Part shown: piece after piece, positions 52,605 to 58,836 of the stretch
Layout of the letters: each line of letters starts with the position of its first letter
How positions within the stretch are numbered: the first letter of the stretch is position 1
Source of the DNA: Maricaulis sp.
Lineage (GTDB): Bacteria > Pseudomonadota > Alphaproteobacteria > Caulobacterales > Maricaulaceae
Assembly: GCA_029251785.1 (NCBI GenBank)
Contig: JAQXCQ010000101.1
Coordinates: 1 to 58,836, forward strand
Length of the DNA stretch: 58,836 nt
Reading direction: 5' to 3'
Made by a program: the position numbers and the translations under genes
Notes under the pieces: generated by a model
Told to the model about the DNA's origin: nothing
The model's input: the letters and a program-made list of their open reading frames with translations, nothing else
Databases searched by the model: none

Positions 52605-53288
52605 TTAGCGTTTGCCGGTAATCTTAGTCTCGGAACGCTCTTTTTCGACGATCGGGAGACGATCTTCCAGATAGGTCTGGATGCTGTTTTCCAGCTCTTC
52701 TTGATGATCGGTGAAAAGGTGATTTGCGTTCGGGATAATTTCCCGCGAAATCACAATACCTTTTTGAACCCGCACTTTCGACATGACCCGTTCGACATCG
52801 TCTGGTGGGACGATTTTGTCGGCGCCGCCGTGCACGATAATGCCGGAGGCCGGGCAGGGGGCCAGGAAGGTGAAGTCATACATATTGGTGGGCGGGGCCA
52901 CAGAGATAAACCCGGCTACTTCCGGGCGACGCATCAGCAATTGCATGCCAACCCAGGCTCCGAAGGAATGCCCGGCAACCCAGCAGAAACGTGCACTCTG
53001 ATTATAGCCCTGGACCCAGTCGAGGACAGATGCTGCATCGGACAATTCGCCCAAGCCCTGATCGAAGGATCCCTGGCTGCGACCAACACCCCGGAAATTG
53101 AATTTCAGAGTGGCGTAGTTTCGCTTGCGAAAAACATCGTACATCATGTCGATCGCCGGATTGTCCATATGGCCACCACCGAGCGGGTGCGCATGGAGAA
53201 TCAGGGCGACAGGAGCCGTTGGATCTTCGCTCGGGCTGTAGCGCCCCTCAAGCCGGCCGGCAGGGCCGGGAATTATCACGTCGGGCAT
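52605..53288 (-). CDS. Alpha/beta hydrolase
   Basis: A 227-residue alpha/beta hydrolase of the COG2945-like type. N-terminal GPAGRLEGRYSPSEDP precedes LILHAHPLGGGHMDNP (oxyanion region), then LKFNFRGVGRSQGSFD, the nucleophile elbow GHSFG (Ser about 105), VHGGADKIVPPDDVERV with the acid Asp, and NANHLFTDHQEELE with the catalytic His. The substrate is unknown. It is divergent from the iscR-suf operon with a 211-bp spacer. The tail is charged (EKERSETKITGKR). Confidence 0.9.
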   Translation of the reverse strand: MPDVIIPGPAGRLEGRYSPSEDPTAPVALILHAHPLGGGHMDNPAIDMMYDVFRKRNYATLKFNFRGVGRSQGSFDQGLGELSDAASVLDWVQGYNQSARFCWVAGHSFGAWVGMQLLMRRPEVAGFISVAPPTNMYDFTFLAPCPASGIIVHGGADKIVPPDDVERVMSKVRVQKGIVISREIIPNANHLFTDHQEELENSIQTYLEDRLPIVEKERSETKITGKR

Positions 53289-53377
53289 TCAGACAAGCCT
53301 TCTTATGGTGTTTCAATTCATTTAGTGCGGGCATGCGTCAAAACGGACAGTTGTATGTGCGTATTATCGCGCCCATA

Positions 53378-53402
53378 TACTTGACTAATTCACTCGGATA
53401 TT
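53378..53402 (+). promoter_or_regulatory. Type-1 IscR-binding site in the iscR-suf promoter
   Basis: The 25-bp stretch starts ATACTTGACTAA and ends ACTCGGATAT. It agrees at about 23 of 25 positions with the E. coli type-1 [2Fe-2S]-IscR consensus ATASYYGACTRWWWYAGTCRRSTAT. It contains a TTGACT -35-like hexamer (53382-53387) and lies about 98 bp upstream of the iscR ATG, so holo-IscR bound here would block the promoter. The -10 element is not clear by eye. Confidence 0.7.
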
Positions 53403-53499
53403 GGATTCGCGTACCATATTAATTGCACGCAACCCCACATCAAGCGCGCGTCTTAGCATGATCATCGTGTGAGATGCGAGTGTTTATGGAGGCATTTAC

Positions 53500-53967
53500 A
53501 TGAAGCTGAGCACCAAAGGCCGTTATGCTGTCATGGCTGTAGCCGATCTGGCGGCCTCCTGTGAGGATGGCCCGGTCGCTTTGGGCGACATTGCAACGCG
53601 TCAGTCGATCTCTTTGTCCTATCTTGAGCAATTGTTCGCAAAAATGCGTCGAGCAGGCATCGTCAACAGCGTGCGCGGGCCCGGCGGTGGCTATCGCATG
53701 GCACGCGCTGCCGGCGAAACCCGGGTATCCGATGTGATGCTGGCGGTCGATGAGCCTTTGCGCACGACCCGGTGTTCAAAGGAAAAAGGATGTCTGGCGG
53801 ATGGGCGCCGATGTGTCACCCACGATCTTTGGGATGAATTGGGCCGGCACATTTATCTATTCCTGTCTTCGGTCACAATCCAAGATGTGCTCGATCGACG
53901 GGTGTTGGGATGCGCGAGCGGGGCGGCGGGTCTGCTCGTGAACGAAATGCTTGAGCCAAGCCACTAG
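53500..53967 (+). CDS. iscR: Rrf2-family Fe-S regulator IscR
   Basis: A 155-residue winged-helix regulator. The DNA-binding domain begins MKLSTKGRYAVMAVADLA, with the recognition region SISLSYLEQLFAKMRRAGIVNSVRGPGGGYRMAR. The [2Fe-2S] ligands are in CSKEKGCLADGRRCVTH (C-x5-C-x6-C) with the conserved following His, so it should sense cluster status. A strong GGAGG lies 7 bp before the ATG. The first gene of the suf operon, it probably represses its own promoter through the type-1 site at 53378-53402. The next gene starts 4 bp after its stop. Confidence 0.94.
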   Translation: MKLSTKGRYAVMAVADLAASCEDGPVALGDIATRQSISLSYLEQLFAKMRRAGIVNSVRGPGGGYRMARAAGETRVSDVMLAVDEPLRTTRCSKEKGCLADGRRCVTHDLWDELGRHIYLFLSSVTIQDVLDRRVLGCASGAAGLLVNEMLEPSH

Positions 53968-53971
53968 ATCG

Positions 53972-55123
53972 ATGTCTGTGTATCTGGATCATAACGCGAC
54001 TACGCAAATTCGCCCGCAAGTCATCGCGGCGATGGCAGCGACGATGTCGGAGGTCGGTAACCCGTCTTCGGTGCATCAGCATGGTCAACGGTCGCGAAAG
54101 GCCGTTGAGGTCTCCCGGGCCCAGATTGGGCGCGCCCTGTCCGCGCGACCAGAAGACGTGGTGTTTACCTCCGGCGGCACGGAATCAGTCAATTTGGCAA
54201 TCAATTGCGTTATCGCAGCTGGCGGCGTGAAGCGGTTGATCGTTTCAGCGATCGAGCATTCTGCGGTGGCGGAATTCGCGGAAAAAAGCGGCCTTCCGGT
54301 CGAAATATTGCCTGTGTCGACCGATGGTGTTGCTCAATTGGATTGGCTCGCACGACGGCTTGACGCGTGGAATGTCGATGTCGATGGCGTTCCCTTCCTT
54401 GCGTTGATGCTGGCCAATAATGAAATCGGTACGATTCAGCCGGTCGCGAAGGCGGCAGCTCTCCTGCACGCTGCCGGCGGGCTTTTGCTGATCGATGCGA
54501 CACAGGCCGTGGGTAAAATTCCAGTCGATTTCGCCGCGAGCGGCGCGGACTATATGGCGTTTTCCGGTCACAAATTTGGCGGCCCGCAAGGCGCAGGCGG
54601 CCTGATTATGGCCTGTAATGCTCCCTCGGCCGCTCACCATCACGGTGGTGGTCAGGAAAAGGGCCGTCGACCGGGAACTGAAAACCTGGCGGGAATAGTC
54701 GGTCTTGGTCTTGCTATTGAGCTGGCGACGCAATCGCTTGAGGACTTCGCTGCATTGACCTCCTGGCGCGATGAAATTGTCGCAGGGATAAGGGCCTCTG
54801 CGCCTGATATGGTTTTACTAGGTGAGGGTGCTGAACGATTGCCCAATACGATCAGCCTGGCGATTCCGGGCTGGAAGCGGGAAAATCAGGTGATGGCGAT
54901 GGATTTGGCAGGTGTGTCGATCAGCGCGGGATCGGCCTGTTCGTCCGGTAAGGTGCGTGGGTCGAAGGTTGGTGGTGCCTTGCAATTATCACCAGAGCTG
55001 GCTGAGGCGGTTGTCCGCATCAGCCTGGGTTGGAATTCAACACGAGACGATGTCGATGCGTTGCTCTTGGCCTGGAAGCAGGCCTATGCGCGCGTGGCTC
55101 CCCGTCTCTCTGTCAGTGCCTGA
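53972..55123 (+). CDS. Cysteine desulfurase (class V, IscS/NifS-like)
   Basis: A 383-residue PLP enzyme releasing sulfur from cysteine for Fe-S assembly. Starting [21 protein letters not shown], it has [26 protein letters not shown], the PLP Lys in [19 protein letters not shown], and the active-site Cys loop [11 protein letters not shown]. The long mobile loop with SACSSG is the group I (IscS/NifS) form, not the SufS form, so it should not need SufE. This IscS-like gene right after iscR in a suf operon is usual for alphaproteobacteria. The ATG at 53972 is chosen for spacing and homology. Confidence 0.94.
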   Translation: MSVYLDHNATTQIRPQVIAAMAATMSEVGNPSSVHQHGQRSRKAVEVSRAQIGRALSARPEDVVFTSGGTESVNLAINCVIAAGGVKRLIVSAIEHSAVAEFAEKSGLPVEILPVSTDGVAQLDWLARRLDAWNVDVDGVPFLALMLANNEIGTIQPVAKAAALLHAAGGLLLIDATQAVGKIPVDFAASGADYMAFSGHKFGGPQGAGGLIMACNAPSAAHHHGGGQEKGRRPGTENLAGIVGLGLAIELATQSLEDFAALTSWRDEIVAGIRASAPDMVLLGEGAERLPNTISLAIPGWKRENQVMAMDLAGVSISAGSACSSGKVRGSKVGGALQLSPELAEAVVRISLGWNSTRDDVDALLLAWKQAYARVAPRLSVSA

Positions 55124-55134
55124 AGGCGATTAGT

Positions 55135-56610
55135 ATGGCTGCGGTTAAAGAAACAATCGAAGATGTCAAAGGCCTTGAAGCCGACAAGTATAAGTATGGC
55201 TTTACCACTGATATCGAAACCGAGCTCGCCCCCAAGGGGCTGAGCGCGGATATCGTGCGCTATATTTCGGCCAAAAAGGAAGAGCCAGAATGGGTTCTCG
55301 AATGGCGATTGGAGGCCTTGAAGCGCTTTGAGGTGCTCAAGGAGCCTGAATGGGCCAAGATTGAACATCCGCCGATTGATTTTCAGGACATCCATTATTT
55401 CGCAGCCCCTTCGGCAGGCGCGAAATATGAGTCCATTGATGACGTGCCGGATGAAATCCTGGCCGACTTTGCCCGCTTGGGCATTCCACTGACTGAGCAA
55501 GAAGTTTTGCTCGGCGTGAAGGGATCGGAAAACAAGGTCGCCGTGGATGCGGTGTTCGACAGTGTCTCCGTGGTCACGACGTTCAAGGAAGAGTTGGCGA
55601 AGGCAGGTGTGATCTTCTGCCCAATCTCCGAGGCGATGCGCGATCACCCAGAATTGGTGAAAAAGTACCTCGGATCGGTGGTGCCATTCTCGGATAATTT
55701 CTACGCGACGCTTAATACGGCTGTCTTCTCGGACGGCTCGTTTGTCTACATACCGCCGGGTGTTCGTTGCCCCATGGAGCTCTCGACCTATTTCCGCATG
55801 AATGCGGAAGGTTCCGGGCAGTTTGAGCGCACCTTGATCATCGCTGATAAGGGATCCTACGTCTCCTATCTGGAAGGGTGTACGGCCCCAATGCGCGATG
55901 AAAATCAGCTGCATGCGGCGGTGGTTGAGCTGATCGCTCTGGATGATGCCGAAATCAAGTATTCGACGGTCCAGAATTGGTGGCCCGGCGATGCCGACGG
56001 CAAGGGCGGCGTGTATAATTTTGTGACCAAGCGTGGCGATTGTCGCGGCAAGAATTCGAAAATTTCCTGGACTCAGGTTGAAACCGGATCTGCGATCACC
56101 TGGAAATATCCGTCCTGCGTGCTGCGGGGCGAGAATTCGCGTGGTGAGTTCTATTCGATCGCGGTGACCAATGGGCATCAGCAGGCGGATACCGGCACGA
56201 AGATGATCCATTTGGGCAAGGGATCAAGCAGTCGGATTATTTCCAAGGGTATCTCTGCGGGCCAGTCACAGCAAACCTATCGAGGCCTGGTCTCGGTCCA
56301 TAACAAGGCCGAGGGCACGCGTAATTTCACCCAGTGTGACAGTTTGCTGATCGGTGATGAATGTGGCTCGCACACCGTGCCCTATGTGGAGTGCAAGACG
56401 CCTCACGCGATTTTGGAGCACGAAGCGACGACCACGAAGCTGTCCGAAGATCAGCTTTTCTACGCGCGCCAGCGCGGCTTGAGCGAAGAACAGGCGACCG
56501 CTTTGTTGGTAAATGGGTTTGTACGAGATGTGCTGCAAAAGCTTCCGATGGAATTTGCCGTAGAGGCTCAGGCTCTGTTGAAAGTTAGTCTCGAGGGGAG
56601 TGTTGGGTGA
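55135..56610 (+). CDS. sufB: Fe-S cluster assembly scaffold SufB
   Basis: A 491-residue member of the SufBCD scaffold on which Fe-S clusters are built. Family segments are [119 protein letters not shown] and the C-terminal [25 protein letters not shown]. The Cys in SYLEGCTAP is the conserved acceptor region. The ATG at 55135 is 11 bp after the desulfurase stop. An upstream in-frame extension overlaps the desulfurase and is rejected. Its stop overlaps the next start (TGATG). Confidence 0.98.
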   Translation: MAAVKETIEDVKGLEADKYKYGFTTDIETELAPKGLSADIVRYISAKKEEPEWVLEWRLEALKRFEVLKEPEWAKIEHPPIDFQDIHYFAAPSAGAKYESIDDVPDEILADFARLGIPLTEQEVLLGVKGSENKVAVDAVFDSVSVVTTFKEELAKAGVIFCPISEAMRDHPELVKKYLGSVVPFSDNFYATLNTAVFSDGSFVYIPPGVRCPMELSTYFRMNAEGSGQFERTLIIADKGSYVSYLEGCTAPMRDENQLHAAVVELIALDDAEIKYSTVQNWWPGDADGKGGVYNFVTKRGDCRGKNSKISWTQVETGSAITWKYPSCVLRGENSRGEFYSIAVTNGHQQADTGTKMIHLGKGSSSRIISKGISAGQSQQTYRGLVSVHNKAEGTRNFTQCDSLLIGDECGSHTVPYVECKTPHAILEHEATTTKLSEDQLFYARQRGLSEEQATALLVNGFVRDVLQKLPMEFAVEAQALLKVSLEGSVG

Positions 56611-57266
56611 TGTTGAAGTTATTGATTGCGATTATTGCCTTTGGCGGACTGCAGGCCACGACGATGACACCGACCGAAGAGCGTGGCGGTGATGTCTATT
56701 GCAATGAGCTCGAGGCCGGTGAGGGCGGAGCGACAGATTGTGTCTTGATGCTCGGCGAACAGGGCTTTTTGACATTCACCTACGCGCCGAGCCAGGACGG
56801 TCATGAACTGGTCGTCGGGCAGCACAGTTTTGATGGCACGACGGAGCTGTACTCAGAGCCTTTAAGCATTGAAAACATCTATTCAGCCCCGGGGCTTCGC
56901 GACATTAATGGCAATGGCAATGATGAGCTGTTCATCCCGCTGATGACCGGCAATGTGAATACCCAGTTTTCTGTGTGGCAACAGAATGCGGACGGCATCT
57001 ATCAGCCGGCCGGTCAAATATCTGGTTTCGCTGTTGAGTTCTATGATATCCGCGACGGTTTCATCATCACCTCATCGCGTGGCAATGCTTACACGCATTA
57101 TGAGACAGCTTTGCACCTTGGCCCCGACGGTTTCAGCACCATCTATGAACTAGAGATCAATTACCAAACCGAAGTCTGCTCGGTGAACGCGTCGGCCGAT
57201 CTGGCGGATTACGATCTCACCGAGGATGAAATCACCGGCAAGTGTGCAGCAAGGAGCTTTGGCTGA
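56610..57266 (+). CDS. Hypothetical secreted protein within the suf operon
   Basis: A 218-residue protein I do not recognise. The start [16 protein letters not shown] is a short signal-like hydrophobic segment. The mature part is rich in Gly, Asp and aromatic residues and carries a DINGNGNDELFIPL stretch resembling an FG-GAP/VCBS calcium-binding blade, with two Cys-containing segments (VYCNELEAGEGGATDC and VCSVNASADL...GKCAARS) that may form disulfides. It is not an obvious Fe-S protein and sits in an operon of cytoplasmic proteins, which is odd. Its ATG overlaps the sufB TGA by one base, so it is translated with sufB. The cupin gene starts 1 bp after it. Confidence 0.7.
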   Translation: MLKLLIAIIAFGGLQATTMTPTEERGGDVYCNELEAGEGGATDCVLMLGEQGFLTFTYAPSQDGHELVVGQHSFDGTTELYSEPLSIENIYSAPGLRDINGNGNDELFIPLMTGNVNTQFSVWQQNADGIYQPAGQISGFAVEFYDIRDGFIITSSRGNAYTHYETALHLGPDGFSTIYELEINYQTEVCSVNASADLADYDLTEDEITGKCAARSFG

Positions 57267-57267
57267 T

Positions 57268-57765
57268 ATGTCCGCTCCCAATCCGATTGTGAACATTGAC
57301 GATATCTCGCTTGAACAGGGCGGGCATGGCGAGAAGTTTGAATACCGCATCGGGCGGGTTGGCCCGGTTATCGGCGCTGATCAGCTCGGTTGTTCCTTGA
57401 CTGTGGTTCGACCAGGCAAGCGCGCATTTCCGCACCATAACCACCTGGTCAATGAAGAGATGATGGTGATCCTGTCCGGGGCCGGCGAATACCGCTTTGG
57501 TGAAGCGGTCTATCCGGTCAAGGAAGGCGATGTTATCGCCGCTCCGGCCGGAGGCCGCGACAAGGCGCATCAATTGATCAATACCGGCGCGGACGATCTG
57601 AAATATCTGTGCATGTCGACCATGCTCAAGACGGATGTGGTTGAATATCCGGACTCCAACAAAATTGGCATTTCCAGCTATGCCAATTCCGATGATGACG
57701 AACCTGTCTTCCGCCATCTCGCCGTGGTTGGTGAGCGTGCGGGTTATTGGGATGGCGAAGGATGA
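57268..57765 (+). CDS. Cupin-domain protein within the suf operon
   Basis: A 165-residue single-cupin protein. Metal-binding cupin motif 1 is RAFPHHNHLVNEEMMVILSGAGEYRFG (two His and a Glu), and motif 2 is the GDVIAAPAGGRDKAHQLINTG region with a His. It resembles the cytoplasmic cupins of COG3837. The metal and substrate are unknown. The ATG at 57268 follows the 218-residue gene by one base, and its stop overlaps the next gene as ATGA. It lies between sufB and sufC, so co-expression under IscR is likely. Confidence 0.85.
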   Translation: MSAPNPIVNIDDISLEQGGHGEKFEYRIGRVGPVIGADQLGCSLTVVRPGKRAFPHHNHLVNEEMMVILSGAGEYRFGEAVYPVKEGDVIAAPAGGRDKAHQLINTGADDLKYLCMSTMLKTDVVEYPDSNKIGISSYANSDDDEPVFRHLAVVGERAGYWDGEG

Positions 57766-58139
57766 AAGAGCTAACTGCACTCTATCGGCCTGTTGGCACG
57801 AAGGAATTGGCCTTGGTGAAGGAGAGCGGTTGGTCGGCCTTTCCGCCTCGCTTGCCCGAGCAGCCAATTTTCTATCCGGTCACAAATGAAGCCTATGCCC
57901 GTCAAATCGCGCGAGACTGGAATGTAAAACACAATGAAGAGAAGCGAGGGTTTGTGACTCGCTTCTATTTGTTTGCCGAGTTTTTGAAGCGATACGACCG
58001 CAAAGTTGTGGGGGGCCGTGAGCACGAGGAGCTCTGGGTTCCGGCGGAAGATCTGGCGCAATTTAATGCGGCAATCCAGGGCCCGATCGAAGTTGTTGCC
58101 GAATATTCGGTTGAGGGTGAAGTGCCCATAAAAGCCTAA
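57762..58139 (+). CDS. Small conserved suf-linked protein (annotated elsewhere as ADP-ribosylation/crystallin J1)
   Basis: A 125-residue cytoplasmic protein of a small conserved family found in alpha- and gammaproteobacteria, sometimes labelled ADP-ribosylation/crystallin J1 on weak grounds. Visible are LTALYRPVGTKELALVKESG, AFPPRLPEQPIFYPVTNEAYAR, IARDWNVKHNE, GFVTRFYLFAEFLKRYD and VGGREHEELWVPAEDLAQFN. There are no cysteines, so it does not bind a cluster by itself. Its ATG overlaps the cupin stop. A 62-bp gap separates it from the sufC start. The function is unknown, and the position in suf suggests a support role only by association. Confidence 0.8.
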   Translation: MKELTALYRPVGTKELALVKESGWSAFPPRLPEQPIFYPVTNEAYARQIARDWNVKHNEEKRGFVTRFYLFAEFLKRYDRKVVGGREHEELWVPAEDLAQFNAAIQGPIEVVAEYSVEGEVPIKA

Positions 58140-58201
58140 CCCATACCAGGTGGTCAGTGTGGCCTCATTTGGAATCAAGACAAAACATGAAGTCGAAGAA
58201 A

Positions 58202-58836
58202 ATGATTCATATCAATAACCTCCATTGTGAAGTTCAAGTGTCGTCTGGCGAGGCGAAGCCTATCTTGAAGGGGCTTTCTCTTGATGTGCCTGCGGGCGAG
58301 GTCCACGCGATCATGGGGCCGAACGGTTCGGGTAAGTCGACCTTGTCCTATGCGGTCACCGGCCGGGATGGGTATGATATCACGGATGGATCAATCGATT
58401 TTCTCGGTGAAAGCATGCTCGACCTGCCGCCCGAGGAACGCGCGAGCCGGGGGATTTATCTATCCTTCCAATACCCGATCGAAATCCCCGGTGTGCCGAC
58501 GCTGACATTCCTGCGGGAAACGCTCAATGCGCAGAAAAAATCGCGTGGTGAGGATGAAGTGTCTGCACCGGCCTTTATCAAGCTGGCACGCGAGAAGGCG
58601 AAGCAGCTCGACATCTCGATGGATATGCTCAAACGACCGGTCAATGTCGGCTTTTCTGGTGGCGAGAAGAAGCGCCTGGAAATCCTGCAGGCGCTGATCC
58701 TGGAGCCGAAATTCCTGATCCTGGACGAGACGGATAGTGGGCTCGATATCGATGCTCTGAAAACCGTGTCTGAGGGCGTGAATACATTGCGCTCGCCGGA
58801 TGTCGGCATGCTGGTCATCACGCACTACCAGCGCCT
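58202..58836 (+). CDS. sufC: Fe-S assembly ATPase SufC (3' end outside window)
   Basis: ABC-type ATPase that drives SufBCD. The visible 211 codons start MIHINNLHCEVQVSSGEAKP. Walker A is GPNGSGKST (about 40-48), the Q-loop region is YLSFQYPIEIPGVPT, the signature is FSGGEKKRLEILQA (about 157-170), and Walker B is FLILDETDSGLDID, typical of SufC, where most ABC ATPases have DEPxxGLD. The H-loop is in VITHYQR at the edge. Full length is about 250, so some 40 residues are missing. The ATG at 58202 is preferred to one five codons upstream (58187) by homology. sufD and sufS probably follow. Confidence 0.95.
   Translation, partial: MIHINNLHCEVQVSSGEAKPILKGLSLDVPAGEVHAIMGPNGSGKSTLSYAVTGRDGYDITDGSIDFLGESMLDLPPEERASRGIYLSFQYPIEIPGVPTLTFLRETLNAQKKSRGEDEVSAPAFIKLAREKAKQLDISMDMLKRPVNVGFSGGEKKRLEILQALILEPKFLILDETDSGLDIDALKTVSEGVNTLRSPDVGMLVITHYQR

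Noticed and set aside
55084-56211. 375-codon minus-strand frame opposite sufB
   Set aside because: It is antisense to conserved SufB sequence.
1-58836. tRNA or rRNA genes, insertion sequences, CRISPR, prophage or defence islands
   Set aside because: No transposase, integrase, repeat-spacer array or tRNA cloverleaf was found in any gap by eye; the gene content is core and collinear with alphaproteobacterial neighbourhoods.

Overview
This is a gene-dense chromosomal stretch of an alphaproteobacterium, most likely from the Caulobacterales/Maricaulales/Hyphomonadaceae side of the class. The assignment is by protein type and gene order: DivK, a bactofilin beside an M23 peptidase, an RNase E with an acidic insert in its S1 domain and a C-terminal GWW motif, an NDUFA12-family complex I protein, a DUF2155 protein, a DinB with an N-terminal Cys4 knuckle, a GTTC-N7-GTTC SOS box, and the orders aroQ-accB-accC-aat and amiC-mrcA-prfB. 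No tRNA, rRNA, insertion sequence, prophage, CRISPR array or defence system was seen. Almost all of the window is core housekeeping DNA.

Layout. (1) 1-6.4 kb: the 3' part of aspS, then an accessory-looking minus-strand block with two secreted pentapeptide-repeat paralogues and a full-length but catalytically stripped homologue of the B12-dependent ribonucleotide reductase NrdJ. (2) 6.5-12.3 kb: NDUFA12 and DUF2155 genes, the aroQ-accB-accC-aat operon, thiS-thiG and a DsbA-like lipoprotein. (3) 12.4-19.2 kb: an SDR, a RidA protein, an alpha/beta hydrolase, a ROK kinase-dinB operon with a probable LexA box, divK, rpmG and an MFS transporter. (4) 19.2-26.3 kb: topA, rnr and a Nudix gene, behind a D,D-carboxypeptidase gene; a striking C-rich/G-quadruplex stretch separates the carboxypeptidase from topA. 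(5) 26.6-34.2 kb: clpS-clpA, recQ, and a minus-strand group of HIT, DUF482-type and BepA-like M48 proteins. (6) 34.3-46 kb: rne, divergent amiC, mrcA and prfB (with the RF2 programmed frameshift), then bactofilin-M23 peptidase and DUF455-peroxiredoxin. (7) 46.1-53.3 kb: a giant YhdP/AsmA-like protein, tyrS, anmK with an unusual C-terminal Cys-rich extension, and an alpha/beta hydrolase. (8) 53.4 kb to the end: an iscR-led Fe-S operon (iscR, cysteine desulfurase, sufB, three extra genes, sufC) with a good type-1 IscR box; it runs off the right edge.

Functional themes. Envelope and peptidoglycan genes recur (AmiC, PBP1A, D,D-carboxypeptidase with SPOR, M23 peptidase, bactofilin, AnmK, BepA-like protease, YhdP-like protein). 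RNA and protein turnover is also well represented (RNase E, RNase R, ClpS/ClpA and the N-degron transferase Aat). Many genes are joined by ATGA stop/start overlaps (ROK/dinB, rnr/Nudix, DUF482/HIT, peroxiredoxin/DUF455, cupin/125-aa gene), indicating translational coupling. The most unusual element is the NrdJ-like pseudoenzyme. Next come the AnmK extension, the C-rich tract ahead of topA and the three genes wedged between sufB and sufC.
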